Under the pieces are notes generated by a model. That model was not told the DNA's origin, did not search any database, and saw only the letters and a program-made list of their open reading frames with translations. From the NCBI GenBank assembly GCA_017466365.1, contig JAFTUG010000009.1, positions 62,001-126,000 on the forward strand: a stretch of 64,000 nt of DNA. The letters run 5' to 3'. The translations under genes and the position numbers were made by a program. Below, piece after piece: positions 1 through 9,513 of this stretch (position 1 is the first letter of the stretch; the number at the start of each line of letters is the position of its first letter). This stretch comes from Clostridia bacterium (GTDB lineage Bacteria; Bacillota; Clostridia; Oscillospirales; Acutalibacteraceae).

Positions 1-1656
1 TGCATCAAGAATTTCTTCGTTATCGGTTTCCGCAAAGCCTGTTGCTTCCGAGATAAGCTCTTCGGAATAGCCCATTCTGCGAAGCTCCGATTTTGCAAGA
101 TATTCGGAGTTACCGCCAAGCTTGATATCCGTGCCTCGGCCTGCCATGTTGGTTGCGATTGTTACGGCATTTAATTTACCTGCCTGTGCAACTATTTCGG
201 CTTCCTTTTCGTGATACTTTGCGTTGAGAACCTCGTGCTTGATGCCCTTCCTTTTAAGAAGCGCACTCAAAAGCTCTGATTTTTCAATTGAAACAGTACC
301 TACAAGCACGGGCTGACCCTTTGCGTGGCATTCCTCGATTGTCTGAATAACGGCAAGATATTTTGCCTGCTCTGTTTTATAAACAACATCCGCCATGTCA
401 TTTCTTATCATGGGCTTGTTGGTGGGGATTTCGATAACGTCAAGGTTATAAATCTGATTGAATTCGGTTTCCTCCGTCATCGCAGTACCCGTCATTCCCG
501 AAAGCTTTTTATAAAGGCGGAAATAGTTCTGGAATGTAATGGTTGCAAGAGTTTTGCTCTCGTGTTCAACGTTAACGTTTTCCTTTGCTTCAATCGCCTG
601 ATGCAGACCTTCATTGTAGCGTCTGCCCATCATAATTCTGCCGGTAAATTCGTCAACGATAAGAACCTGATTATCCTTAACAACATAGTCAACGTCACGC
701 TTCATAACACCGATAGCCTTGATAGCCTGATTGATATGATGCTGAATTGTCATGTTTTCGGGGTCCATGAGGTTTTCAAGATTGAAGAAAGCCTCTGCCT
801 TAGCAACGCCGCTCTTTGTGAGGGTTGCGGTCTTTGCCTTTTCGTCAACTACAAAATCGCAGCTTTCGTCAACAAGATCGTCAACCTCTTCCTTGGACTG
901 AACTTCCTTGATTCTTGTGCATTTAAGAGAAAGAGCAAAGCGGTTCGCCATTTTATAAAGGTCAGTGGACTTTTCGCCTCTGCCCGAAATAATAAGCGGA
1001 GTTCTCGCTTCGTCGATAAGAATGGAGTCAACCTCGTCAACAATTGCAAAGTTGTGACCTCTCTGCACCTTGTGTTCCTTATAAACAACCATGTTATCAC
1101 GAAGATAGTCGAAGCCCATTTCATTGTTTGTGCCGTAAGTAATATCAGCCGCATAAGCTTCTTTTCTCTCTGCGTTTTCTTTTTCATGGATGATAAGACC
1201 GACAGTCAGACCCATGAAACGGTAAACCTTACCCATCCATTCACTGTCGCGGCGTGCAAGATAGTCGTTAACGGTAACGATATGAACGCCGTTGCCTGAA
1301 AGACCGTTGAGGTATGCGGGAAGGGTTGCAACGAGGGTTTTACCTTCACCTGTTTTCATTTCGGCAATTCTGCCCTGATGGAGAATAATGCCGCCGATAA
1401 TCTGCACGGGGAAATGCTTAAGACCGAGCACACGCCATGATGCCTCGCGGCAGGCGGCAAATGCTTCGGGGAGAATATCGTCAAGGGTTTCGCCGTTTGC
1501 AAGGCGCTGCTTGAATTCGGGAGTTTTCGCCTGAAGCTGTTCATCGGTAAGCTTTGAGTATTCCTCTTCAAGGTCAAGAACCTTGTTGCAAAGCGGACGG
1601 ATTCGCTTGACTTCTTTCTGGGAATAGTCGCCGAAGATTTTTTTCAAAAGACCCAT
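1..1656 (-). CDS. secA: Protein translocase ATPase SecA, N-terminal part (runs off window)
   Basis: SecA is the ATPase motor that pushes preproteins through the SecYEG channel. The 552 visible residues start [15 protein letters not shown] and hold the Walker A motif (MKTGEGKT, about residues 100-107), the DEAD-type motif [15 protein letters not shown] (about 210), the preprotein cross-linking region, and the start of the second nucleotide-binding fold (NMAGRGTD). The start ATG at 1656 follows an AGAGGTG ribosome binding site. Full SecA proteins are about 800-900 residues, so the C-terminal third is outside the window. It is transcribed away from the dCMP deaminase gene. Confidence 0.97.
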   Translation of the reverse strand, partial: MGLLKKIFGDYSQKEVKRIRPLCNKVLDLEEEYSKLTDEQLQAKTPEFKQRLANGETLDDILPEAFAACREASWRVLGLKHFPVQIIGGIILHQGRIAEMKTGEGKTLVATLPAYLNGLSGNGVHIVTVNDYLARRDSEWMGKVYRFMGLTVGLIIHEKENAERKEAYAADITYGTNNEMGFDYLRDNMVVYKEHKVQRGHNFAIVDEVDSILIDEARTPLIISGRGEKSTDLYKMANRFALSLKCTRIKEVQSKEEVDDLVDESCDFVVDEKAKTATLTKSGVAKAEAFFNLENLMDPENMTIQHHINQAIKAIGVMKRDVDYVVKDNQVLIVDEFTGRIMMGRRYNEGLHQAIEAKENVNVEHESKTLATITFQNYFRLYKKLSGMTGTAMTEETEFNQIYNLDVIEIPTNKPMIRNDMADVVYKTEQAKYLAVIQTIEECHAKGQPVLVGTVSIEKSELLSALLKRKGIKHEVLNAKYHEKEAEIVAQAGKLNAVTIATNMAGRGTDIKLGGNSEYLAKSELRRMGYSEELISEATGFAETDNEEILDA

Positions 1657-1754
1657 AATACACCTCTGATTATTTCGGAATAAATTTTTCTATTGTAATA
1701 ATTTGTTGTTTGTGTTAATATTTTTTCAGATTAAACAAAAAGGAGAGTTTCGAC

Positions 1755-2252
1755 ATGCCTAAAAGAGAAGATTATATTTCGTGGGACGAATATTTCATGG
1801 GTATTGCTATGCTTTCTTCCTACAGAAGCAAAGACCCCAACACACAGGTCGGCGCCTGCATTGTCAATGACCGCAACAAAATTATGTCCGTCGGTTATAA
1901 CGGATTCCCTCTCGGCTGCAGCGATGACGAATTCCCCTGGGAAAGAACGGGCGAAACATATGACACAAAATATCCTTATGTCTGCCATGCCGAGCTGAAC
2001 GCTATTCTCAACAGCAGAGGCTCAAACCTCGAAGGCTGCAAGATTTATGTTGCTCTTTTTCCCTGCAACGAATGCGCAAAAGCTATCATTCAGTGCGGAA
2101 TAAAAGAGGTTGTTTATATTTCGGATAAATATGCCGACACTCCCGGCACAAGAGCATCAAAAAGAATGTTTGACGCCGCGGGAATAAAATATACTCAGCT
2201 CAAGCCCAAAAGACAGGAGCTGACTGTTGATTTCAGAGAAGAAAATATATAA
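1755..2252 (+). CDS. comEB: dCMP deaminase (ComEB family)
   Basis: 165 residues. A cytosolic zinc enzyme that deaminates dCMP to dUMP for thymidylate synthesis. The zinc and catalytic motif CHAELNAI (His78, Glu80) and the second zinc motif PCNECAK (Cys104, Cys107) are both intact, and length is normal for the family. The ATG follows AAAGGAGAG. It is transcribed alone, divergently from secA, and ends in TAA. Confidence 0.93.
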   Translation: MPKREDYISWDEYFMGIAMLSSYRSKDPNTQVGACIVNDRNKIMSVGYNGFPLGCSDDEFPWERTGETYDTKYPYVCHAELNAILNSRGSNLEGCKIYVALFPCNECAKAIIQCGIKEVVYISDKYADTPGTRASKRMFDAAGIKYTQLKPKRQELTVDFREENI

Positions 2253-2289
2253 TCGGATTTGTATGGCGGGAGCTTTCTCTCGCCGTTTT

Positions 2290-2484
2290 TTATTGAACGG
2301 TTTTGTAATCTTTTATTCCTTTGATTCCGATTATAACAAAGCATACAGTCAAAGCAAATGTAATTGTCCACTTTGACAAAAGCTCAATCTCACCATCTGC
2401 CACCAAAACAGCAAAAGATAATATACCTGCTATACCGACTATCGATTGAAATACAGATGCAATCAAACAAAATTTGTTTTTCAT
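2290..2484 (-). CDS. Small two-helix membrane protein, unknown
   Basis: 64 residues with two hydrophobic segments (about residues 5-28 and 39-57) and a short basic tail. I do not recognise the family. The ribosome binding site is weak, and the gene lies convergent to the dCMP deaminase gene beside a dispersed repeat. It may be a real small membrane protein, but evidence is limited to composition. Confidence 0.45.
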   Translation of the reverse strand: MKNKFCLIASVFQSIVGIAGILSFAVLVADGEIELLSKWTITFALTVCFVIIGIKGIKDYKTVQ

Positions 2485-2549
2485 AATTCACAACTTTTTT
2501 AAATTTTTTACTGCAATTTTTTGTCTTTAAACTACTAAAATCAAATTCT

Positions 2550-2790
2550 GCCATTCTCCCTCAGGGTCCATGACCCAGCCGCTGACGGCGGCGGTCCCCT
2601 CTGTCTGCTTTCGCAGACATCTCCCCACACTGTGGGGAGTCACCCTCGTCAGAGGGAGCCTGTACAGAAAGTTTCTTTGCTGAAAAACTTTTCTGCATAC
2701 ATCTTGCTTACTCCTTGGGCTTCCTCTGACGAGGAAGCTGTCCGTAGGACTGAAGGAGAGATACAGCTTTTGCGGAGCAATATACAAATA
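2550..2790. repeat. Dispersed hairpin-rich intergenic element, copy 1
   Basis: The stretch is built from nested inverted repeats: CTTCCTCTGACGAGGAAG, CTCCCCACACTGTGGGGAG and TCCCTCTGACGAGGG-like arms. Positions 2716-2761 (46 bp) are identical to 62930-62975 at the other end of the window. Such elements without a coding frame fit a MITE-like or REP-like family. No supported gene lies in it. Confidence 0.8.
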
Positions 2791-2801
2791 CGAATCAGGA
2801 A

Positions 2802-4076
2802 TTAAAACGCATAAACAACCGAACCGACTTTTGCGCCCGTTCCGTCAAGTGCACGGACACTCATAACGCCGCCGTTAACCCATACAAATCCTGCGCTTTC
2901 ATCAAAGAGCATGGGTTCGCTGAAAATAACGGGCTCGGTGGAATTATCGGTTGTGCAATAAATAACGGTCTGAATCGGTGCGCCGTTTTCGTTCGTTTTG
3001 CCGTATGAAGCAAAAACAGCCTTTGTGCCGTCGGGGCTGACGGAGAAAACATCAGCCGATGCAATGTTGATATCCTTAAGAGTCTTGATTTCGCCTGTTA
3101 AAAGGTCGATGATTTCAAGGCTCTTTTTGTTTATAAGATACTTTCCGCTCTGCATATAATCGGTAAAATAGTCACCCTCAAACTCTGTGAGAACACGGTC
3201 GTTGCAGATGTTTGCAAAGCCGTTTTCTGTTTTGCGGAGAAAATGCATACCGTTTGCATCGTTTACAAACCACAAGCCGAGAATATCTTCAACAATAATT
3301 TTGGGTCTGTAAGCATTGGAAAGCTCCATGATATCGGCACGCTTGCCTTTTTCGCTTTCGTTATAGTATCTTGATGAGATAAAATATTTTGCGCCGCCGA
3401 GATTTCTGATGAAATCATCGGTAAGCATTGTCCAGTCCTGACGGAATGAGCCGTTTTTGTCGATTAGACGGGTGTTATTTGAAACATAGGTTGAGGTTTT
3501 GCCGCTTGCAAGGTCAAGATTATAAATTTCGGAATAAATCTTATCCGCTTTATAGAAATTATCCTTATCGAAATCGGCAAGAAGAAGATAGCCCTCACCG
3601 TAGCCCGAGGGCTTTGCGGTGAGTTTTACGAATGCATAGGAATAAACGTCAACGTCGGCGCTCATATCCGAGGTAAAAACACCGTAGCCGCATGCTTTGC
3701 CATCTTTTTCAATATAATTTACGGTTACGGGAATTTTTTCGTATGTTGCGGCAAGGTTTGCTTTAACCTGCTTTACCGCAAGAGTGCTTGCAATCATCTG
3801 ACCGCCCGAATATTCAAAGAATTTAACGGAGCCTTTGAGGTCAGCGGTGTAGTAAATATTATCAAAATCCGTGGGCAGATAGATTTCACCGTTTGCACCT
3901 TTTACGGAAAGATTTGTGCTCATTGTGTATTCGCTCTGCTCATAGGAATATGCAACAGGCTCTTTTTCAATTATTTCAGGCGCTTTTTCTCCGCTTGTGA
4001 CGAAGAAAACAACTCCCGAGATTATCGCAACAACCGCTAAAACGGCGGTGAGTATTTTTAATGATTTTGAATTCAT
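2802..4076 (-). CDS. Membrane-anchored extracellular protein of unknown function
   Basis: 424 residues with one N-terminal transmembrane anchor (about residues 8-27) and a long extracellular part rich in short beta-strand-like segments. These resemble a propeller (for example FSVSPDGTKAVFASYGKTNE near 350). There is no lipobox cysteine. The start has a clear AAGGAG site, and the stop is TAA. I do not recognise a named family; a WD40/TolB-like propeller is an inference from the repeated pattern only. Confidence 0.8.
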   Translation of the reverse strand: MNSKSLKILTAVLAVVAIISGVVFFVTSGEKAPEIIEKEPVAYSYEQSEYTMSTNLSVKGANGEIYLPTDFDNIYYTADLKGSVKFFEYSGGQMIASTLAVKQVKANLAATYEKIPVTVNYIEKDGKACGYGVFTSDMSADVDVYSYAFVKLTAKPSGYGEGYLLLADFDKDNFYKADKIYSEIYNLDLASGKTSTYVSNNTRLIDKNGSFRQDWTMLTDDFIRNLGGAKYFISSRYYNESEKGKRADIMELSNAYRPKIIVEDILGLWFVNDANGMHFLRKTENGFANICNDRVLTEFEGDYFTDYMQSGKYLINKKSLEIIDLLTGEIKTLKDINIASADVFSVSPDGTKAVFASYGKTNENGAPIQTVIYCTTDNSTEPVIFSEPMLFDESAGFVWVNGGVMSVRALDGTGAKVGSVVYAF

Positions 4077-4092
4077 CTTATTTTCTCCTTAC

Positions 4093-4258
4093 ATTGAATG
4101 ATTTGCTTTCGCATGATTTGGCTTCGCCATGATTTCTCGCTTCGCTCCATGATTTGAATTGCCCGGTTTAACAATGCACGAAGTGCAATTCATGACGAAG
4201 TCAATTCATGCAATAAAAAATTGCAAATCATGCCGAAGGCAATTCATTGTGTTTGCTG
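4093..4258. repeat. Short tandem/inverted repeat cluster with CATGATTT and AATTCATG units
   Basis: A 165-bp intergenic stretch is made of short direct and inverted units of about 18-20 bp. Each holds a CATGATTT or AATTCATG core joined by small palindromic linkers such as GGCTTCGCC and GCACGAAGTGC. It separates the membrane-anchored protein from the exonuclease III gene. It contains no gene. Such clusters are typical of dispersed non-coding repeats in this group. Confidence 0.7.
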
Positions 4259-4267
4259 CAGCAAACA

Positions 4268-5032
4268 TCACAGCTCAATTTCAACTTCTACAGGGCAATG
4301 GTCGGAGCCGAAGATTTCGTTGTGAATCTTTGCATCCTTAAGATTTTCCTTAAGTCTTTCCGAAACGATGAAATAGTCAATTCTCCATCCGGCATTCTTT
4401 GCCCTTGCCGAAAAACGGTATGACCACCAGCTGTAAACTCCCTCAAGGTCGGGATAAAAATATCTGAAGGTATCAACAAATCCGCTTTCAAGCATCTCGG
4501 AGAATTTGCCTCTTTCCTCATCAGTGAAGCCGGGATTTTTGCGGTTGGTTTTTGGGTTTTTGAGGTCAATTTCTTTATGGGCAACGTTCAAATCGCCGCA
4601 GAAAATAACGGGTTTTTTCTTATCAAGCTCAACTATATAATTTCTGAAAGCATCCTCCCACTCCATGCGGTAATCAAGCCTTACAAGTCCGTCACGGGCG
4701 TTAGGAACATAAACGGTTATAAAATAATAATCATCAAATTCAAGGGTGATAACTCTGCCTTCAGTGTCATGCTCGGGAATTCCGAGACCGTAAGAAACGG
4801 AAATCGGCTCTTCACGGCTGAAAACCGCTGTGCCGGAGTAGCCCTTTTTTTCAGCGTAGTTCCAATACTGGTGATAGCCGTCAAGATTAAGCTCTGCCTG
4901 ACCCTCCTGCATTTTTGTTTCCTGCAGGCAGAAAATGTCGGCATCGAGAGATGCAAAGCTTTCGTAAAAATCCTTGCCGAGGCACGCTCTTATTCCGTTA
5001 ACGTTCCATGAAACAAATCTTTTTACTGCCAT
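4268..5032 (-). CDS. xth: Exodeoxyribonuclease III (AP endonuclease family)
   Basis: 254 residues from the ATG at 5032, chosen because GGAGG lies 9 bases upstream and homology starts at [16 protein letters not shown]. An in-frame extension upstream lacks a site. The fold is exonuclease-endonuclease-phosphatase: LQETKMQEG supplies the metal-binding Glu, CGDLNVAH the catalytic Asp/Asn, and [11 protein letters not shown] the C-terminal Asp-His pair. It removes abasic sites and 3' blocks in base excision repair. The stop is TGA. Confidence 0.95.
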   Translation of the reverse strand: MAVKRFVSWNVNGIRACLGKDFYESFASLDADIFCLQETKMQEGQAELNLDGYHQYWNYAEKKGYSGTAVFSREEPISVSYGLGIPEHDTEGRVITLEFDDYYFITVYVPNARDGLVRLDYRMEWEDAFRNYIVELDKKKPVIFCGDLNVAHKEIDLKNPKTNRKNPGFTDEERGKFSEMLESGFVDTFRYFYPDLEGVYSWWSYRFSARAKNAGWRIDYFIVSERLKENLKDAKIHNEIFGSDHCPVEVEIEL

Positions 5033-5166
5033 ACGCACAAACCTCCAGTATATATTTAGAGTATTATAACATATTTTTTTAAATATGTCACCTATAAATA
5101 TTAATATTATGTAAATATTCATAAATTTTCGGTTTAATTTTTGTGACTGCGATTTGGCTTTTTTAC

Positions 5167-5195
5167 TTGACAAAATGATATTTATGAGGTATTTT
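5167..5195 (+). promoter_or_regulatory. Candidate sigma-A promoter for the lipoprotein gene
   Basis: A perfect TTGACA (5167-5172), 17 bases, then TATTTT (5190-5195). The -10 is a weak match. The lipoprotein ATG lies about 70 bases downstream. Confidence 0.5.
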
Positions 5196-5263
5196 TAATA
5201 TAAGTAAATGTGCGGAATTTTCCAAGCCGCACAAAATCAAAAACATTTTCAGGAGGAAGAAAC

Positions 5264-6163
5264 ATGAAAAAACTTCTCGCAATTCTCCTCGCAGCTTCAA
5301 TGCTCTTCGCATTTGCAGCATGCGGCGGAAACACAGAGGATACCACAACCACAACAGCTCCCGCAGTTGAAGACACAACAGATGCAGTTGAAGATACCAC
5401 AGCAGCTCCCGTTGCTGATGATACTACAGCAGCTCCCGTTGCCGACGATACAACAGCAGCAGTTGAAGACACAACAGCAGCAGCTGAAGAAACCACTCTT
5501 GCTGAAGGCGAAACAGCAGCTCCTGCAGCTGACATGACAAAGGCTGAATTCGTTGCATTCATCAATGCTGAAACAGCAAAGGCAGCAAAGGGTTCATACA
5601 ACTACAACAGAACCTGCGAATACACAGACCCCATCGATGTTGGTAGTGCAACAGATACTCTCAACAACCTTATCGGCAGTCTTTCAGACGGCAAAGAAGA
5701 TATCAACTCAGTAGTTGGCGGTTTCCTCGGAATCGGCACAAAGAAGGGTTCAGTTCCCAAGGATGATCTCAAGAGCAACTACAAGCTCAAGGCAACAGCT
5801 CTTACAGAAGCTGACCTTGGCAACTTCACAGCTAACAACGGCGTTTACACCTTTACTCTTGCAAACGCAACAAATCCCCAGAAGAACAACAAGACTCCTA
5901 TCGCAAGATTCACAAACGACTTCATCACACATCAGGAAGTTGTTGAAGGTGTTGACGAAGCAGCAGGCGGCGTTATCAAGGTTAACGAAACAAATGTTAA
6001 CTACACAAACATCAAGGTTACAGTTACAGTTGCTAACGGCAAGATCACAAATATCAAATATTCATATGCTTTTGATGCAGCTCTTGTTCTCAAGGCAATC
6101 ATTACAATCAATGGTTCAGGCGCAGCAGTTACAAAGGCTGAATTCTCCAACATCAAGTATTAA
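5264..6163 (+). CDS. Lipoprotein with Thr/Ala/Asp-rich linker, unknown function
   Basis: 299 residues. The lipoprotein signal peptide ends LLFAFAACGG, so Cys20 is the likely lipidated residue. A low-complexity linker follows (about 25-105) with repeated DDTTAAPV-like units that probably span the cell wall. A C-terminal domain of about 190 residues is rich in beta strands and Asn/Thr. The ATG at 5264 follows AGGAGGAAGAA; an upstream in-frame ATG has no such site. Function is unknown; a cell-surface sensor or binding protein is only a guess. Confidence 0.85.
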   Translation: MKKLLAILLAASMLFAFAACGGNTEDTTTTTAPAVEDTTDAVEDTTAAPVADDTTAAPVADDTTAAVEDTTAAAEETTLAEGETAAPAADMTKAEFVAFINAETAKAAKGSYNYNRTCEYTDPIDVGSATDTLNNLIGSLSDGKEDINSVVGGFLGIGTKKGSVPKDDLKSNYKLKATALTEADLGNFTANNGVYTFTLANATNPQKNNKTPIARFTNDFITHQEVVEGVDEAAGGVIKVNETNVNYTNIKVTVTVANGKITNIKYSYAFDAALVLKAIITINGSGAAVTKAEFSNIKY

Positions 6164-6184
6164 TTTTAAATTAATATAAGATTT

Positions 6185-6213
6185 GCCTCCGCACTTCGGT
6201 GCGGAGGCTTTTT
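6185..6213 (+). terminator. Rho-independent terminator of the lipoprotein gene
   Basis: GCCTCCGCAC / GTGCGGAGGC stem with a TTCG-type loop, followed by TTTTTA. Confidence 0.9.
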
Positions 6214-6240
6214 ATGCGAAAAATTTTAATAGATAAAACA

Positions 6241-6271
6241 AAAAACCTTTGTCAATCGACAAAGGTTTTTT
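6241..6271 (-). terminator. Terminator of the tRNA-Gly gene
   Basis: AAAAACCTTTGTC and GACAAAGGTTTTTT pair around a 4-base loop directly behind the 3' end of the tRNA. T-runs occur on both strands. Confidence 0.85.
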
Positions 6272-6272
6272 C

Positions 6273-6348
6273 TGGAGCGGATGACGAGGCTCGAACTCGC
6301 TACCTCCACCTTGGCAAGGTGGCGCTCTACCAGATGAGCTACATCCGC
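6273..6348 (-). tRNA. tRNA-Gly (anticodon GCC)
   Basis: 76 nt including an encoded CCA. The acceptor stem is GCGGATG/CATCCGC, the D arm GCTC...GAGC, the anticodon stem CCACC/GGTGG with loop TTGCCAA, and the T arm contains GAGTTCGAGCCTC. All cloverleaf pairs are present. Confidence 0.97.
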
Positions 6349-6503
6349 AACTGCAAGAGAGATTATAGCAAAGAGTTTCGATGTTGTCAAGAGGATTTTT
6401 TAAACTTTTTTTGAACTTCTGTTAAAAATATTTTGAAAACCTATTTATTTGTTGAAAAATAACTGATATAATATATTAAATATTGCTTATTAAGGCGAAT
6501 GCT

Positions 6504-6752
6504 ATGGAAAAGAAAATCTGTTTAAGATGTCTGCTGCGTGACTGCGGCAGAGGCGATACCTTCAAAAGTATTTCCGAGCGGATAAAAAAACTGTCCGACA
6601 GAGATAAAGCGAGCGACGCAGAATACAAAAAGAGGGTTTCTTTATGCTCGGAATGCGAATACCTTTCGGAAGGCACCTGCCTCAAATGCGGATGTTACCC
6701 CGAATTCAGGGCGGCATTCAAAAAGCAGAAATGTCCGGATAAAAAATGGTGA
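6504..6752 (+). CDS. Small cysteine-rich protein (DUF6171-like)
   Basis: 82 residues with two cysteine clusters, CLRC near residue 6 and CSECEYLSEGTCLKCGCYP near 50-68, which suggests a zinc-binding knuckle. It resembles the small family annotated as DUF6171, whose function is unknown. It sits 21 bases before the response regulator and could be co-transcribed with it. The ribosome binding site (AAGGCG) is modest. Confidence 0.7.
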   Translation: MEKKICLRCLLRDCGRGDTFKSISERIKKLSDRDKASDAEYKKRVSLCSECEYLSEGTCLKCGCYPEFRAAFKKQKCPDKKW

Positions 6753-6773
6753 TTAAAGAAAGAGGAGAAAACA

Positions 6774-7514
6774 ATGTATAATATTCTTATTTGTGATGAC
6801 GAGGCTGATATCCGTTCTGCGCTGAAGGTTTATCTTTCGGGGGAGGATTATCACATTTTCGAGGCGGAAAACGGCAGAGAGGCTCTTGAAATGATTGATA
6901 AAGAGGATATCCATTTGCTTCTTATGGATATAATGATGCCCGTGCTTGACGGCATAACCGCTCTTGCAAAGCTCCGGGAGAATAACAATAACATACCGGT
7001 TATTCTTCTGACTGCAAAAAGCCAGGATATGGATAAAATTCTCGGGCTTAATGCAGGTGCCGATGATTACATAACAAAGCCCTTTAACCCCGTTGAGGTT
7101 ATTGCAAGAGTTAAGTCGCAGCTTCGCAGATATATGCGCTTCGGCGGAAACAGTGAATCGCAGGAAAAAACCAATTCCTCCGTTCTCCGCAACGGCGGTC
7201 TCGAGCTTGACGATAACGCAAAATCAGTTACCCGTGACGGTGAGCCTGTAAGCCTTACTCCTACGGAAATGATGCTGCTCAAGTTTTTTATGGAAAATCT
7301 CGATAAGGTATTTTCACCTAAAGAAATATATCGCAATGTATGGAACGATGATCCGTTCGGTGCCGAAAACGTTGTTACGGTTCACATAAGACATCTCCGC
7401 GAAAAAATTGAAATTGACCCTGCAAAGCCCGATTATCTTAAGGTTGTATGGGGCCACGGCTATAAAATGGAAAAGAAAAAGCCTCTCGAGAAAATCACAA
7501 GGAGTGATTCATAA
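6774..7514 (+). CDS. OmpR-family response regulator
   Basis: 246 residues. The receiver domain (1-115) has the acidic pair DD at 8-9, phospho-acceptor Asp52 in LLLMDIMMP, the conserved Thr in LLTAKS and Lys in ITKPF. The C-terminal winged-helix DNA-binding domain (about 145-235) has the typical LTPTEMMLLKFF and VWGHGYKME motifs. AGAGGAGAA precedes the ATG. Its TAA overlaps the ATG of the kinase gene by one base, so the two are translationally coupled and form one signalling pair. Confidence 0.95.
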   Translation: MYNILICDDEADIRSALKVYLSGEDYHIFEAENGREALEMIDKEDIHLLLMDIMMPVLDGITALAKLRENNNNIPVILLTAKSQDMDKILGLNAGADDYITKPFNPVEVIARVKSQLRRYMRFGGNSESQEKTNSSVLRNGGLELDDNAKSVTRDGEPVSLTPTEMMLLKFFMENLDKVFSPKEIYRNVWNDDPFGAENVVTVHIRHLREKIEIDPAKPDYLKVVWGHGYKMEKKKPLEKITRSDS

Positions 7515-9499
7515 TGAAAAACGGTCAGCTGCGCTCCGAAAGTGACCGTATCGTATCGCTTATAGTGCTTGTGTGTATGACGATTGTTGCGGTAGGCTGT
7601 ATTATGGGCATAGTCTATCTTCAGCAGTATAATTTCTACGCAGAAGGCAATAAGGGGCAGACGGCAAAGAGTGTTGCCGTTCGTCTTTATTCAATTGACG
7701 ATGCGGAGCTTGCCAAGGACTATTATCTTTGCCGTATCGGAGAAGAAAGTGAATACAGGCTTGACTATTACGAAACAAAGTTTACAAGGGAAAATTCCAA
7801 CTTTGTGTTTACGGTAAAAAATGTTCTCGGCGAGGTTTTGTTTGACAGCCTCAGTCCTGACGGAATCAATTCAACGGGTCTTACCTTTGAGAATGCAAAG
7901 CTCGCTGCAGAGTATACGGGCAAATCCGATTTTTATTTTTTTGATGAGGACGGCGACTTTGTTCCGCTTCAGATTGACTATGTTATTCTTACTCCCGAGC
8001 TTCAGATTACCAACGACAGATACACGAGCGCATTTCAATGGATAGACATTGCGTATACCCTGCGTTATTTCGTCTTTGTTGTTCTTTTTTTATCAATCGC
8101 TATTATCGTTATTCTTCTTTCCGTGATTACAATTAACGCAGGCACGGTTGACGAGGAAACCGGCGATATCATTCCCGGATTTATCGATAAGCTGCCGCTT
8201 GATTTCGTCACCTTGTTTACGATTTTACTGTTCACGGTTGCAGGAATGGTTCTGGGTCTTACCTCGGCGGCTGATACGGGTATGGTTCTTAACAACGTTA
8301 TCTATATGATAATCGGTGTTGCGGCAGTTCTTGTCATTATGTCTTACCTCACAACGCTTTCAATAAGAGTGAAGATGGGTAAGTTCTACAGAAACACCGT
8401 TATTTATTCGATTTTTCATAAGTTCAAGAGAAAAACTCCACGAAAAGTCAGACGAGCCATCGGAGAAATGACTCTTTTCAGAAAAATAGTTCTCGGCGTT
8501 ATCATATATATTCTTTTTGAAGGTGCGCTGCTTGCCGTTATGGCATATTTCGGAATGTTAAGCAATGACTATGCAGACCCGAAGCTTGTTCTCGGTCTGT
8601 TCCTTGTTGCCTGGGCAGTAACCAGACTCATAATGATTCCGATTATTGTTATGATAGCAATTAACCTCAACTATGTTAAAGAAGAGGGCAGACGCCTTGC
8701 AGAGGGCGTTATGGGCGATGAAATTGCAGATAAGCTTTCCGTTGCCGCCATACGCACGCACGGTCAGAATCTTGACCGCATAAAGAAAGAAATCAACAAG
8801 GCTATGGAGCAGGAGCTTAAGAGCGAAAAGCTCAAGAGCGAGCTTATCACCAATGTTTCTCACGATATCAAAACTCCTCTTACCTCTATAAAGAATTATG
8901 TTGACTTTTTGAGCGACGATAATCTTACCGATGAGGAGCGCAAAAAATATATAGAAATTATCTCAAAGCATACAGATAAGCTTTCCATGCTTCTTAATGA
9001 CCTGATTGAAGCCTCGCGGATTCAGTCGGGAAATATCGAAATAAATCTTGAAAAAACAAGCCTTAATATCATAATTGAGCAGACTGTTGAGGAATTTGCG
9101 GTAAAGCTTGAAAAGAGCCTGCTTATTCCGAGAGTTTCCATGCCCGAAAACGATATTTATATTATGGGCGACGGCAAGTGGCTTTGGCGCATTTTTTCAA
9201 ACCTTTTCAATAATGCATGCAAATATGCAGCCCCTGATACCGACCTTGAAATATGCCTTGACTGCGTTGACGACAGGGCGAGAATAAAAATTTCCAATAT
9301 TTCCAACAGCGAATTCAGCGTTGAAGGCAGTGAGCTGTTTGAACGCTTTGTAAGAGGCGACAGCTCAAGACATACCGAGGGTCACGGACTCGGGCTTTCA
9401 ATTGCAAGAAGCCTTGCCGAGATGCAGGGCGGAACAATGGATATTTCCGTTGAGGGCAACCGATTTGCTGCAATTCTTGAATTTGATATTACTGAATAA
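7514..9499 (+). CDS. Membrane sensor histidine kinase
   Basis: 661 residues. One N-terminal transmembrane helix, an extracellular segment (about 45-170), then several further membrane helices (about 180-390), which is more than in classical two-helix sensors. The HisKA domain carries NVSHDIKTPLTS (His about 450), the N box NLFNNACKYA (about 566) and the G box GHGLGLSIARSL (about 622). It autophosphorylates and passes the phosphate to the regulator just upstream. The signal is unknown. A CAP-domain lipoprotein follows after 14 bases and may belong to the same unit. Confidence 0.93.
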   Translation: MKNGQLRSESDRIVSLIVLVCMTIVAVGCIMGIVYLQQYNFYAEGNKGQTAKSVAVRLYSIDDAELAKDYYLCRIGEESEYRLDYYETKFTRENSNFVFTVKNVLGEVLFDSLSPDGINSTGLTFENAKLAAEYTGKSDFYFFDEDGDFVPLQIDYVILTPELQITNDRYTSAFQWIDIAYTLRYFVFVVLFLSIAIIVILLSVITINAGTVDEETGDIIPGFIDKLPLDFVTLFTILLFTVAGMVLGLTSAADTGMVLNNVIYMIIGVAAVLVIMSYLTTLSIRVKMGKFYRNTVIYSIFHKFKRKTPRKVRRAIGEMTLFRKIVLGVIIYILFEGALLAVMAYFGMLSNDYADPKLVLGLFLVAWAVTRLIMIPIIVMIAINLNYVKEEGRRLAEGVMGDEIADKLSVAAIRTHGQNLDRIKKEINKAMEQELKSEKLKSELITNVSHDIKTPLTSIKNYVDFLSDDNLTDEERKKYIEIISKHTDKLSMLLNDLIEASRIQSGNIEINLEKTSLNIIIEQTVEEFAVKLEKSLLIPRVSMPENDIYIMGDGKWLWRIFSNLFNNACKYAAPDTDLEICLDCVDDRARIKISNISNSEFSVEGSELFERFVRGDSSRHTEGHGLGLSIARSLAEMQGGTMDISVEGNRFAAILEFDITE

Positions 9500-9513
9500 A
9501 CCACGGAGGATAT

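Noticed and set aside
325-1299. Plus-strand frame opposite secA
   Set aside because: Shadow of the strongly conserved SecA coding frame on the other strand.
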